Source: Gemmatimonadaceae bacterium (GTDB lineage: Bacteria > Gemmatimonadota > Gemmatimonadetes > Gemmatimonadales > Gemmatimonadaceae). Taken from it: a DNA stretch of 41,359 nucleotides. Position 1 is the stretch's first letter. The number at the start of each line of letters is the position of its first letter. The translations under genes were made by a program, and so were the position numbers. The stretch is from contig JABFYH010000004.1 in the NCBI GenBank assembly GCA_013361335.1, positions 1-41,359 on the forward strand, given 5' to 3'. Of the stretch, positions 26,798 through 34,929 are shown one piece after another. Under the pieces are notes generated by a model. It did not search any database and was not told the origin of the DNA. It saw only the letters and a program-made list of their open reading frames with translations.

Positions 26798-28011
26798 AGA
26801 AGTGGGCTGAGCTGGCGCTCGGTATCGTAACCAGCATCGGTGGCTTCCTCGAGGTCGGGTCGATCGCCACCTCCGCCCAGGCCGGCGCGGAGTTCGGGTA
26901 CCAGCTGCTCTGGGTGCTGATCGTCGGCACGCTGAGCCTGGCCTTCCTCATGGAGATGACCGGACGGCTCGCCGCCGTGAGCCGGCGAACGTACGTGGAT
27001 CACCTGCGCCAATGCTTCGGCGTCCGGTTCTTCATGGCGCCGCTGATCGTCGTGCTGATCGTGAGCTTTCTCGTGCTCGCGTCGGAGGTGGGCGGCGTCT
27101 CAATCGCGCTCCAGATGGCCACCGGGATCGGCTTTCAATGGTGGGCCGTGCCCGTCGCGCTCGCGGGATGGCTCCTGCTCTGGCGCGGCACCTTCGGCGT
27201 GGTGGAGCAGGGGACGGCGATCCTCGGGCTGGTGGCGCTGGTCTTCGCGGTCGGCGCCGTGAAGCTGCACCCCCACTGGGGTGAGGTCGTACGCGCGGCG
27301 CTCCCGTCCGCGCCGGCGCACGACCGCGCGCGCTACTGGTACCTGGCGGTGAGCATCCTCGGCGCCTCGGTGAGCCCGTACCTCTTTCTCTTCTACTCGG
27401 CGGGGGCGGTCGAGGACGGGTGGACGGAGGAGCACCTGCTGGTGAATCGCGTCACCGCCGGCCTGGGGAACGTCTTTGGCGGCGGCTTGGCGATCGCGGT
27501 GGTCGTCGTCGCCGCTCTGGTGTTCTCCACCCGCGGCATCAGGGTCGACCGCTACGAGCAGATCTCACTCCTGCTGGCGTCGCCGCTGGGGCGAGCGGGC
27601 GTGGCGCTCTTTCTCGCCACGTTGTGCATCACCTGTTTCGGCTCCACGCTCGAGATCACGCTGTCCATCGCGTATCTGCTCGCGCAGGGCTTCGGCTGGG
27701 AATGGAGCGAGAACCTCAAGCCGGCGAAAGACGCGCGATTCGCCATGGTTTACACGGTCGTGATCGTGGCGGCCGCGCTGCCGATCGCGATCGGCGTGGA
27801 TCCGCTGGCCCTCACCAACCTGTCCATGACCCTCACCGCGGCCAGCCTGCCGCTCACGGTCGTGCCGCTCCTCGTCCTCATGAACGACCGCGAGGTGCTC
27901 ATGAAGCACGTCAACGGCTGGATGACCAACGGCGCGCTCGTGCTGATCGCGCTGCTGTCGCTCGTGCTGTTCGTGGCGGCGCTTCCTCTTCAGAAGCTCG
28001 GAGGTGGGTGA
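26794..28011 (+). CDS. Divergent Nramp-family transporter with altered metal-site motifs
   Basis: The 405-residue product has about 11 membrane helices and clear Nramp landmarks, such as SAQAGAEFGYQLLW after the first helix. Canonical Nramp proteins carry DPGN in helix 1; here the aligned residues are E20-V-G-S23. In helix 6 the usual A-x-x-M-P-H is A191-S-V-S194-P-Y196, so the soft-metal methionine and the histidine are gone. Family members move Mn2+ or Fe2+, but Nramp relatives lacking the methionine can carry Mg2+. The substrate here is therefore open. It is coupled to the lipoprotein by ATGA and ends against the first PRC-barrel gene, which begins one base after its stop. Confidence 0.83.
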   Translation: MKKWAELALGIVTSIGGFLEVGSIATSAQAGAEFGYQLLWVLIVGTLSLAFLMEMTGRLAAVSRRTYVDHLRQCFGVRFFMAPLIVVLIVSFLVLASEVGGVSIALQMATGIGFQWWAVPVALAGWLLLWRGTFGVVEQGTAILGLVALVFAVGAVKLHPHWGEVVRAALPSAPAHDRARYWYLAVSILGASVSPYLFLFYSAGAVEDGWTEEHLLVNRVTAGLGNVFGGGLAIAVVVVAALVFSTRGIRVDRYEQISLLLASPLGRAGVALFLATLCITCFGSTLEITLSIAYLLAQGFGWEWSENLKPAKDARFAMVYTVVIVAAALPIAIGVDPLALTNLSMTLTAASLPLTVVPLLVLMNDREVLMKHVNGWMTNGALVLIALLSLVLFVAALPLQKLGGG

Positions 28012-28012
28012 G

Positions 28013-28408
28013 GTGTCGGGCGTTGCGCTCATTCACGATGTGCTCGATGCGCAGCTCGTCGACCGCCGGCAGCGGAAGATCGGGCGGGCGGACTCCATCG
28101 CTCTGGCCCTGTCCGACAACGCCCCACCGCGCGTCGCCGCCATCCTCGTCGGTGGGCCGGTGCGCGCGCAGCGCATCGGACGGTGGGCGGTGCTACTGTC
28201 GCATGCATTGCGGGCGGTCGGTCGCGTGCGACACAACGGGGTGACGCGCATCCCGTTCGGCGCCGTGCGCCGCATCGCCGAGGCGATCGAGGTGGACATG
28301 GATGGTGACGGTCTCGAGGTCAAGCACGTGGAGGACTGGCTGGCCGAGCACGTGATCTGCCGCATCCCGGGCGCCGGGGATGAGCGCGACGGGGAGGAGC
28401 GAAAGTGA
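28013..28408 (+). CDS. PRC-barrel-like protein, first of a pair
   Basis: The product of about 131 residues begins GVALIHDVLDAQLVDRRQRKIGRADSIAL, then PRVAAILVGGP and TRIPFGAVRRI. This is the PRC-barrel pattern, also seen fused to some MgtE Mg2+ transporters of Actinobacteria. The GTG at 28013 was chosen over the one at 28004 because GGAGG at 28000-28004 is 8 nt upstream. The C-terminal part (VKHVEDWLAEHVICRI) is helical. It lies directly after the Nramp-like gene and overlaps the next gene by 4 nt (GTGA). A cytosolic regulatory or gating partner of the transporter is my inference. Confidence 0.68.
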   Translation: MSGVALIHDVLDAQLVDRRQRKIGRADSIALALSDNAPPRVAAILVGGPVRAQRIGRWAVLLSHALRAVGRVRHNGVTRIPFGAVRRIAEAIEVDMDGDGLEVKHVEDWLAEHVICRIPGAGDERDGEERK

Positions 28409-28710
28409 GCGGCCGCGAGGTGCGCCTGGAGCGTCTGGTGGGACGCCGCGTCCGCGATGCGGGGGGGCGGTCGATCGGGCGGATCGAGGAGCTGATCTGC
28501 GGGATCGAGCTGCACGAGCACGGCCGCGATTACGTCGTGCGCGAGTTCCGGGTCGGCACCTTCGGCCGCCTCGACGCACTATCGGGCAGCAAGCTCGTGC
28601 GCGAGCTGCTGAAGACGCTGGGCCGCGTGTCCGGCTACCGGGAGCGCCGGGTCGGGTGGCAGCTGATGGATCTGGGCGATCCGGTGCATCCGCGCCTGCG
28701 CGGCGACTGA
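28405..28710 (+). CDS. PRC-barrel-like protein, second of a pair
   Basis: The 101-residue product begins EVRLERLVGRRVRDAGGRSIGRIEELICGIE, the standard PRC-barrel opening (ligand-free beta-barrel, L-x-G-R-x-V-R-D-x-x-G). It then runs through DYVVREFRVGTFGRLDAL and ends RRVGWQLMDLGDP. It starts with a GTG overlapping the previous stop (GTGA) and closes the lipoprotein - Nramp - PRC - PRC operon. It has no membrane segment, so it is cytosolic. Two PRC proteins in one operon may form a heterodimer. Confidence 0.7.
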   Translation: MSGREVRLERLVGRRVRDAGGRSIGRIEELICGIELHEHGRDYVVREFRVGTFGRLDALSGSKLVRELLKTLGRVSGYRERRVGWQLMDLGDPVHPRLRGD

Positions 28711-28773
28711 GCCGATCGGGGGGCGTCCTGCGCGTTCGAGGTGGATGCTCAACCCACCTCGACCCCGCGAGCC

Positions 28774-29295
28774 ATGACACCCCGTCACCGAATCCTCGTC
28801 GCGATCGCGACGATCGTCCTTCCAACCCCCCTCTGGGCTCAAGCCGGTGACACCCTGGTGCATCCGGTCGTGCCTGGCGACACCGTGCGTCTTCACGAGA
28901 AGAGCACGGTCCTCGTGCATGGAATCCTCGTGCGTCGAGACTCCACTGGGTTGGTCGTCGTCGACCGGCGCACGCGCGACACCGTGCACATCCCGCTCTT
29001 CCAGATCACCAGCGCAGAGGTGCAGCGCGGCTCCCACCGGCTTGGGGCGAGCGCGGTGGGGAGTGGCGCCGCCGCCGGCGCGGCGGTGGGCGGTGTGATC
29101 TTCGCGCTCGCCCTCGCCTCGCCGGACAACAACGGCGAGAAGGGGTTGGGCATCGTCATCGGCGGGGGCCTCGCGTTGATGACGACGGCGGTCGGAAGTG
29201 CCGCCGGTCTCCTCGTTTCATTCACGCATACCGAGACGTGGGCGAGCTTCGATCCTGCGGCCGTGCCCTCGCAGCCTGTCGACGCGCCGCGGTGA
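28774..29295 (+). CDS. Secreted glycine-zipper-like protein, unknown
   Basis: The 173-residue product has a signal peptide (ILVAIATIVLPTPLWAQ). A beta-rich stretch (DTVRLHEKSTVLVHGILVRR) follows, then two small-residue membrane-like segments (AAAGAAVGGVIFALALA and GIVIGGGLALMTTAVGSAAG). The second half resembles glycine-zipper envelope proteins. I do not recognise a family. The ATG at 28774 was chosen because it opens the signal peptide. It lies 63 bp after the PRC operon and may be read from the same transcript; it converges on the oxidoreductase gene 6 nt away. Confidence 0.65.
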   Translation: MTPRHRILVAIATIVLPTPLWAQAGDTLVHPVVPGDTVRLHEKSTVLVHGILVRRDSTGLVVVDRRTRDTVHIPLFQITSAEVQRGSHRLGASAVGSGAAAGAAVGGVIFALALASPDNNGEKGLGIVIGGGLALMTTAVGSAAGLLVSFTHTETWASFDPAAVPSQPVDAPR

Positions 29296-29301
29296 CGGAG
29301 C

Positions 29302-31407
29302 CTACGCGATCTCCACTTCGACCTGATTGTCGTAGAACACCGGTCCGTGACCGAGGTCCGTCTCGCGCTGGGACGTGGTCTGGTTGGCGTTCGCGCCGTC
29401 GCCGGCGAGCTTGCCCCACCAGATGGAGGGAGCCCAGGCGACGCCCTCGCGGATGGACGCCTCGACGCGCGCCTTGGCGAGAAAGGCGCCGCGGTCGTTG
29501 CGCACGGTGACCAACGCTCCCACCGCGATCCCGCGCCGCTCCGCGTCGGCGGGATGAAGCAGCACCTCCGGCTCGCGCGCCTGGCGTCGCAGCGACCTCA
29601 CGTTCACGAACGTCGAGTTGAGGAAGGTGTGCGCGGGCGACGAGATCAGGGTGAGCGGATAGCGCGCGACCAGCGCCGGGTCGCGCTCCACCGACTCGTA
29701 GGGCGGGATGTAGTCGGGCATGGGATCGAACCCCAGCGCCGCCATCCGCTCCGAGCGAAACTCGCACTTGCCGCTCGGCGTCGTGAACTTGCCGTCGGCA
29801 TAGGGCAGGTACGGTTTCGGCACGTTGAGCCGCATCCAGCCGCGCTCGACGAGCTCGTCGAAGCTCACACCCTGGAGCTTCGGCAGCCCCGACGCGAGCG
29901 CCTGGCGGATGAGCGTGACGTCGTCGTCGCGCATCACCTCATGGGTGATCCCCATCTTCGCGGCGAGCAGCCGGAAGATCTCGCTGTTCGGCTTGGCCTC
30001 CCCCACCGGTGCGATCGACGGCCGGTTGAGCGTGACGTAGTGGTGCCCGTACGCGAAGTGGATATCCCAGTGCTCGAGCTGCGTCGTCGCCGGGAGCACG
30101 ATGTCTGCCCAGTCCGCGGTATCCGTCTGGAAATGCTCGAGCACGACGGTGAACAGGTCCTCGCGTGCCAACCCACGCAGCACGACGTTGCGCTCCGGCG
30201 CGACGGCGGCCGGGTTGCTGTTGTAGACCACGAGCGCCTTCACCGGCGGCCCACCGACGCCGGCGTCGGGCTGCGTGAGCGCCTCGCCGAGCCGGATCAT
30301 GTTGATCGTGCGCACCGGCGGGCTGAGATCCTCGCGCTGGAGCGCCGCGCGGTCGAACTGGAAGTTCGCCGACGTCGAGAGCTGCACGCCGCCACCCGGA
30401 CGACGCCAGTGCCCCGTCACCGCGGGCAGGCAGGCGATCGCGCGCACCGCCATCCCTCCTCCGGCGTGGCGCTGCAGCCCGTAGTTCACACGAATGAATG
30501 CCGCCTTCGCTCGGCCGTACCGCTCACCGAGCGAGACGATGGTCTCCTCGCTCAGGCCGGTGACGGCGGCCGTGCGAGCCGGCGTCCACTCCGCCGCGCG
30601 CGCACACAGCTCCTGGTGGCCGAGCGTGTATCGCTCCAGGAAGTCGCGGTCCTGCAGCCCGCGCGCGAAGACGACGTGCATGATGCCGAGCGCCAGCGCG
30701 GCGTCGGTGCCGGGGCGGATCGGGATCCACTCGTCGCACTGCTGCGCGGTGCGCGTGCGAATCGGGTCGATGCAGATGATCGGCGCGCCGCGCTCCCGCG
30801 CCTTCAGGACGAAGGGCCACAGATGCGGGTTGGCGGTGAGGGTGTTCGTGCCCCACAGCAAGACGAGGTCGCTGTCCGGCACGCCTTCGCTATCGGCGCC
30901 GACGTTGGCGCCCACCGTCATGCGCATCCCGACCGTGCCCGCCATCGAGCAGATGGTGCGGTCGAGCTTCGACGCGCCGAGCAGGTGGAAGAAGCGATGG
31001 TCCATCGCCTCGCCCTGCACGAGTCCCATCGTGCCCGCGTAGGAGTAGGGCAGGATCGCCTGCGGGCCGTCGGGAGAGGAGGCGATGGCGCCGAGCCGCT
31101 GTGCGATCTCGTCGAGCGCCGCATCCCAGGTGATCGCCTCGAACCGTCCACTCCCTTTCGGCCCTACGCGACGCAGGGGCGTTTGCAGCCGATCGGGGTG
31201 ATACGTGCGCTCGACGTATCGGTTCACCTTGGCGCAGAGGAAGCCTTGCGTGAACGGGTGTTCGGGGTCGCCCGCGACCCGGATGGCGCGTCCCTCCTGG
31301 ACCGTCACGAGCATGGCGCAGGTGTCGGGGCAGTCGTGGGGACACGCGCCGCGCACGATTCCGTCGCGGGGAATTTCGGAGGTCGACGAGGGGGCGGCGC
31401 TGGTCAT
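29302..31407 (-). CDS. Molybdopterin (bis-MGD) oxidoreductase, stand-alone
   Basis: The 701-residue product is a DMSO-reductase-family catalytic subunit. It has an N-terminal 4Fe-4S site C22-x3-C26-x3-C30-x27-C58 and Mo-pterin motifs such as WGTNTLTANPHLW, IDPIRTRTAQQCDEWIPI and PAVTGHWRRPGGGV. It also has ANFQFDRAAL and a C-terminal molydopterin dinucleotide-binding domain from RYPLTLISSPAHTFLNSTF. It lacks a Tat signal and has no adjacent electron-transfer or membrane subunit, so it should be cytosolic with an unknown electron partner. The reaction is unknown; it resembles B. subtilis YoaE-type proteins. I chose the ATG at 31407 over the track's TTG. Confidence 0.85.
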   Translation of the reverse strand: MTSAAPSSTSEIPRDGIVRGACPHDCPDTCAMLVTVQEGRAIRVAGDPEHPFTQGFLCAKVNRYVERTYHPDRLQTPLRRVGPKGSGRFEAITWDAALDEIAQRLGAIASSPDGPQAILPYSYAGTMGLVQGEAMDHRFFHLLGASKLDRTICSMAGTVGMRMTVGANVGADSEGVPDSDLVLLWGTNTLTANPHLWPFVLKARERGAPIICIDPIRTRTAQQCDEWIPIRPGTDAALALGIMHVVFARGLQDRDFLERYTLGHQELCARAAEWTPARTAAVTGLSEETIVSLGERYGRAKAAFIRVNYGLQRHAGGGMAVRAIACLPAVTGHWRRPGGGVQLSTSANFQFDRAALQREDLSPPVRTINMIRLGEALTQPDAGVGGPPVKALVVYNSNPAAVAPERNVVLRGLAREDLFTVVLEHFQTDTADWADIVLPATTQLEHWDIHFAYGHHYVTLNRPSIAPVGEAKPNSEIFRLLAAKMGITHEVMRDDDVTLIRQALASGLPKLQGVSFDELVERGWMRLNVPKPYLPYADGKFTTPSGKCEFRSERMAALGFDPMPDYIPPYESVERDPALVARYPLTLISSPAHTFLNSTFVNVRSLRRQAREPEVLLHPADAERRGIAVGALVTVRNDRGAFLAKARVEASIREGVAWAPSIWWGKLAGDGANANQTTSQRETDLGHGPVFYDNQVEVEIA

Positions 31408-31632
31408 GGCGGGCGAGTGGATGCGCCGCAAGCTAGTGCCGAAGTCGGGTGAGGGCCACTGACGATCTGTGGCGGTGTCCGGTAACTCGTTGCACCCGAC
31501 CGCGTTACGGCCGAATCACAAACGGATGTCGGTCCACGGCGCTCGCGGCGCCGGTGGCCGGAGCCCTGCGCACGCCAGACCGAACCGAGGAAGCTCTTGG
31601 GCCATCGTCACTTGGCTGGTTCACTTCGCTCT
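31408..31632. other. Intergenic region without a supported gene
   Basis: This stretch lies between the divergent oxidoreductase and small lipoprotein genes. The short ORFs in it (for example 31449-31814) have no ribosome-binding site and odd composition. I see no tRNA, hairpin or repeat. The promoter for the lipoprotein starts right after it. Confidence 0.6.
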
Positions 31633-31660
31633 TGACAGCGCCTCCGGGAAATCTAAGTTT
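31633..31660 (+). promoter_or_regulatory. Sigma-70-type promoter for the small lipoprotein gene
   Basis: A perfect TTGACA (31633-31638) is followed after 16 nt by TAAGTT, a partial -10 match. The predicted start gives a 5' leader of about 75 nt ending in AGGAG before the ATG at 31741. Confidence 0.6.
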
Positions 31661-31740
31661 CCCGTCGCTGAAGGCCGGCACCGCCGTCGCGTGCACGGAC
31701 CAACGCGTCATTCACACCAAGACCTACTCAGGAGAATTAC

Positions 31741-31989
31741 ATGAAGCGCCTGGCCCTTGTCGCCGCCGTGCTCGTCATCGCTGCCTGCAGCACGAAGGAG
31801 ACCCCGAAGGCTGACACCGCCGCCCCCGCCATGGCTCCCGCCCCGGCCATGACCGACACCGGCATGAAGATGGATTCGGCCGCCGCCAAGATGGACACGG
31901 CCGCGAAGAAGGCCGATACGGCCGCCGCGAAGGCGCAGGACGCCTCCAAGACGGCTGGCTCTGCCGCGAAGGCCGCGAAGAAGCACTAA
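31741..31989 (+). CDS. Small Ala/Lys/Asp-rich lipoprotein
   Basis: The 82-residue product has a signal peptide and lipobox (LVIAAC, Cys16). A low-complexity mature part is built from degenerate MDTAAKKADTAAAK-type units. It resembles the small abundant murein-lipoprotein-like proteins in form only: Ala at regular spacing with Lys and Asp suggests a helical rod. The gene has its own TTGACA promoter, an AGGAG site and a strong terminator, i.e. a monocistronic, probably well expressed unit. The function is unknown. Confidence 0.78.
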   Translation: MKRLALVAAVLVIAACSTKETPKADTAAPAMAPAPAMTDTGMKMDSAAAKMDTAAKKADTAAAKAQDASKTAGSAAKAAKKH

Positions 31990-32010
31990 GCGTCTTCCTC
32001 CAACGTCAGC

Positions 32011-32042
32011 GGGGCGCTGCACTCTCGGGAGTGCAGCGCCCC
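32011..32042 (+). terminator. Hairpin terminator after the small lipoprotein gene
   Basis: GGGGCGCTGCACTC pairs perfectly with GAGTGCAGCGCCCC around a TCGG tetraloop (14-bp stem), followed by GTTTG. It lies 21 bp after the stop and 27 bp from the convergent SDR gene end, so it can stop both transcripts. Confidence 0.85.
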
Positions 32043-32069
32043 GTTTGACGTTCGGCGCGTCATGGGTCG

Positions 32070-33074
32070 TCAGTGATGCAGTGCCCACCACCGAAACGCA
32101 TCCGGCACTCCCGTCTCGTGCCGTACCGGCGGCGCCCAGCCGAGCTCGCGGCGCGCGCGCTCCGACGAGAAGGGATTGTCGCGCGAGATGAAGTCGAGTG
32201 ACGCCGACCCGACCGCGTTGTACCGGGTGCCGAAGAGCAGCGGCGCCACGAGCTGGAACACACCGAGCCCCGCGCGCGCCAGGCCGCGCGGCACCGGCAC
32301 CTTGTGCATGCGCACGCCGAGCCCCGCGCAGCCGAGCCGGAAGAACTGCTCCACGGTGACGTCGAAATCGTTGGCGAGATTGTAGGCGCGGCCCCCCGCG
32401 GCATCGGTCGCGGCGGCGCGTACCATCCCGTCGGCGACGTTGGCCGCATGCACCACGGCGAGCGTCGAGCGCCCGCCACCGACGAGCGGCACGAAGCCTC
32501 GCTGAAGCAGCCGAGCGAGTCGCGGCACGAACTGCCGATCGTGCGTCCCGTAGATCACGCACGGCCGGACCGCCGTGGCCCACACTCGCCCCGCCGCGTG
32601 CGCGGCCAGCACGAGCGCCTCGGACTCGCGTTTGGAGCGCGCGTAAAAAGCATTGTCGCCGAGCGGGGCGAGAGACGATTCCTCGTCGGTCTTCGCGCCG
32701 CTCTCCCGGTACCGCGCCGCGCCGCCGTACACGGCCACGCTGCTGACGTGCACCAGTCGCGCCTTGGCGGCGGCCGCCGCCGAGATGGCGTTGCGGGTGC
32801 CTTCGATGTTCGGCTTGCGAAATGCGTCCCACCCACCGCTCGGCGTCACGGCGGCCGCGGTGTGGAAGACGACGTCGCAGCCCCGTGCCGCCCGCGCGAA
32901 GCCGCTCGGCTCGAGCGTGTCGCCCGTCGCGAGCTCCACCCCGGCGCGGCTCAAGGCGCCGGCACGCGCCGGTTCGCGCACGAAGGCGCGCACAGCCCAT
33001 CCGTCGCGCCGCAGCCGCTCGACGACGTGGTGGCCCAGCAGCCCCGTGGCGCCTGTCACGAGGGCGGTCGGCAC
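32070..33074 (-). CDS. Extended SDR / NAD-dependent epimerase-dehydratase
   Basis: The 334-residue product has a Rossmann start ALVTGATGLLGHHVVERL (G-x-x-G-x-x-G), HVSSVAVYGG with the conserved Ser, and the catalytic FYARSK (Y-x-x-x-K). It resembles 3-beta-HSD/dihydroflavonol-reductase-like extended SDRs that act on sugars, sterols or lipids. The GTG start lies 3 nt after the ygfZ stop, so it is the third gene of a HAD - ygfZ - SDR operon. The substrate is not inferable. Confidence 0.88.
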   Translation of the reverse strand: MPTALVTGATGLLGHHVVERLRRDGWAVRAFVREPARAGALSRAGVELATGDTLEPSGFARAARGCDVVFHTAAAVTPSGGWDAFRKPNIEGTRNAISAAAAAKARLVHVSSVAVYGGAARYRESGAKTDEESSLAPLGDNAFYARSKRESEALVLAAHAAGRVWATAVRPCVIYGTHDRQFVPRLARLLQRGFVPLVGGGRSTLAVVHAANVADGMVRAAATDAAGGRAYNLANDFDVTVEQFFRLGCAGLGVRMHKVPVPRGLARAGLGVFQLVAPLLFGTRYNAVGSASLDFISRDNPFSSERARRELGWAPPVRHETGVPDAFRWWALHH

Positions 33075-33077
33075 GGA

Positions 33078-34181
33078 CTACTGGATGGCGAAGGGCAGTG
33101 CGGCGACGTCGACGCGCCGCTCGACCTGGCCGGCGACGTCATCGGGCGCGATCGCGTCGTCGCGCCACCGGGCCACGAGCGTCGTGCCGGGCGCCACCTC
33201 TCGCCGCACCATCGCGAGCGCGATCCCGCCCAGCATCGGCGAGCGCACGGCCGACCGCACGTCGCCGACGACGGCGCCCTCGGCGTCGTGCAGCGTCGCA
33301 CCGCGCGGCGGCGGCTCGACGCCGGGCGCGCGGACGCCACGGAGATGCTTGTTGACGTGCCCGCGGAAGTGCACGCGCGCCACCGTCTCCTGCCCGACGT
33401 AGCACCCCTTCGTGTACGAGATCGCGTGCAGCTCGTCGAAGTTCGCCTCCTGCGGGATGGTGGAGTCGTCCATGTCGAGCCCCCACTCGGGACGACCGGC
33501 CTCCACGCGCGCGATCTCCCACGCCTCGAGACCGGCGGGCGTCGCGCCGGCCTCCATCGCGCGCCGCCACAGCGCGTCGTGCTGCTCCGCCGGCACGATC
33601 AGCTCGAATCCCTCGATGCCGAGCTCCGGGACGCTCGCCACGAGCACGCGTGCGCCGTCGATCTCCACCGTGACGTGCGCGTAGGGCGGGAGCGCCGTGA
33701 GCGCCGACGACTGCACACCGGTGATCGTGGCGACGACGTGCCGCGCGTTCGCGCCGAACACGCCGATGTCGCGCAGGCGCGTGGTCTCGTCGGTGTGCGG
33801 TGCGATGCGCGGGTTGACGTATTTCTTCACCATCGCCGCCCACGCGGCGGCCGCCCGTGCCGGCACGTCGACGAGCACGGAGCCCTCCTCGACGAACACG
33901 CGCACGTCGGCGACGATCTTGCCCTTGGCGGTGAGCGCGGCGGCGTAGCAGCCCTGACCCGGCGCGAGCGCCGCGACGTCGTTCGTCACGAGACCGGCGA
34001 CCATCTCGGCCGCCCGCTCCCCGCTCACGCGCAGGCGGCCGCGGTGACTGCGGTCGAACAGGGCGGCGCGGGCGTGCAACGCGTCGTACTCGGCGGCGAC
34101 GCTGCCGTAGGCGAGAACCACGCTCCGCCCACCGACGTCGCCGACCGTCGCCTTACCGGCGTGCAGGGTGCGCGTGCTCAT
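33078..34181 (-). CDS. ygfZ: YgfZ/GcvT-like folate-binding protein
   Basis: The 367-residue product has the three-domain GcvT fold and the YgfZ signature KGCYVGQETVAR with Cys260, which in E. coli is needed for function. YgfZ helps Fe-S enzyme maturation in a folate-dependent way. Other GcvT-like parts are LFDRSHRGRLRVSG near the N-terminus and a C-terminal barrel with ALAMVRRE. The start is the ATG at 34181 overlapping the HAD-like gene's stop (ATGA). The window encodes several Fe-S enzymes that could be clients (GlcF, MutY, the Mo enzyme), but no direct link is visible. Confidence 0.88.
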   Translation of the reverse strand: MSTRTLHAGKATVGDVGGRSVVLAYGSVAAEYDALHARAALFDRSHRGRLRVSGERAAEMVAGLVTNDVAALAPGQGCYAAALTAKGKIVADVRVFVEEGSVLVDVPARAAAAWAAMVKKYVNPRIAPHTDETTRLRDIGVFGANARHVVATITGVQSSALTALPPYAHVTVEIDGARVLVASVPELGIEGFELIVPAEQHDALWRRAMEAGATPAGLEAWEIARVEAGRPEWGLDMDDSTIPQEANFDELHAISYTKGCYVGQETVARVHFRGHVNKHLRGVRAPGVEPPPRGATLHDAEGAVVGDVRSAVRSPMLGGIALAMVRREVAPGTTLVARWRDDAIAPDDVAGQVERRVDVAALPFAIQ

Positions 34182-34864
34182 CGGCCGGTGCTGGCGGGCA
34201 CACCGCCCGTGAGCGTGACGACCGTGTCGAGCGTCAGCCCGCACAGCTCGTCCACCGCGCCATCCGCCTCGGCGGCCACGTGCGCCGGCGCGCCGACGGC
34301 GAGCGTTCGCACGCCGGCCGAGCGCGCCGCGCGCAGTGCGGGTGCCGTGTGCGTCATCACGACGACGCGATTCGCGCGAGCTGGCCGCAGGCGTGCGAGA
34401 TGCGTGACCGCGCGCTGCACGAGCGCCGGCGCGGGGGGCGGATCGGTCACGTCGTCGACGGTGAGCACGGTCGCGACGGCTTCCTCCAGCCCCGCCGACC
34501 GCAGCGCAAGCTCCGTTTCGGCGCGGCCCGCCTGCGTCACGATCGCGACGCGCGTCCGGTGCGCGGCGCCGGTCACGAAGTCCATCGCGCCCGGCGTCAG
34601 CGAGAACCCCTCGGCCACGCGCTCGGTGAAGGCGCGCGCCGCGCGGAGGGCGACGATCTCGGCAAAGGGCGCGTCGTCGCAGCCGGCGGCGCGCACTGCC
34701 GCCGCCGCGGCCGACCGCACGTCGAGGCCGGCGCAGCAGGCGTCGTACGCCGCGACCGTCGAGGACACGCCCTCATCGGCCAACGCGCGAAGGAGGGCAT
34801 CACGGCGCGCCGCACCGGTGTCGGCGAGCACTCCTTCCCAATCGAGGAGCACCGCGTCAAGCAT
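34178..34864 (-). CDS. HAD-fold protein lacking most catalytic residues
   Basis: The 228-residue product aligns with HAD phosphatases (LLDWEGVLADTGAARRDALLRAL), but the catalytic motifs are eroded. The usual DxD is D8-W-E10; the motif II Thr (T110, IVTQAG) is present; the motif III Lys is absent (DPPPAPALVQ); and the motif IV acidic pair is replaced by MTHTAPALRAA. A standard Mg-dependent phosphatase needs the second Asp or Glu and motif IV. The gene may encode a non-catalytic binding protein. It overlaps ygfZ by 4 nt (ATGA). The glc operon ends 65 bp upstream. Confidence 0.75.
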   Translation of the reverse strand: MLDAVLLDWEGVLADTGAARRDALLRALADEGVSSTVAAYDACCAGLDVRSAAAAAVRAAGCDDAPFAEIVALRAARAFTERVAEGFSLTPGAMDFVTGAAHRTRVAIVTQAGRAETELALRSAGLEEAVATVLTVDDVTDPPPAPALVQRAVTHLARLRPARANRVVVMTHTAPALRAARSAGVRTLAVGAPAHVAAEADGAVDELCGLTLDTVVTLTGGVPASTGR

Positions 34865-34883
34865 GTGAAGTAAGTAAACGGGA

Positions 34884-34917
34884 GGCCGTGGAGCGCGCTA
34901 CGGGCCGCGCCACGGCC
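34884..34917 (-). terminator. Terminator-like hairpin after glcF
   Basis: GGCCGTGG and CCACGGCC form an 8-bp stem with further inner GCGC pairing. No clear U tract follows on the minus strand (TCCCGTTTACTTACTTC). It may weaken rather than stop transcription into the HAD-like gene, whose ATG is 20 bp further on. Confidence 0.4.
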
Positions 34918-34929
34918 CCGGCCGCGCGC

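Noticed and set aside
29347-31452. 701-aa plus-strand ORF opposite the molybdopterin oxidoreductase
   Set aside because: The real gene on the minus strand has full Fe-S and Mo-pterin motifs; this frame has none.
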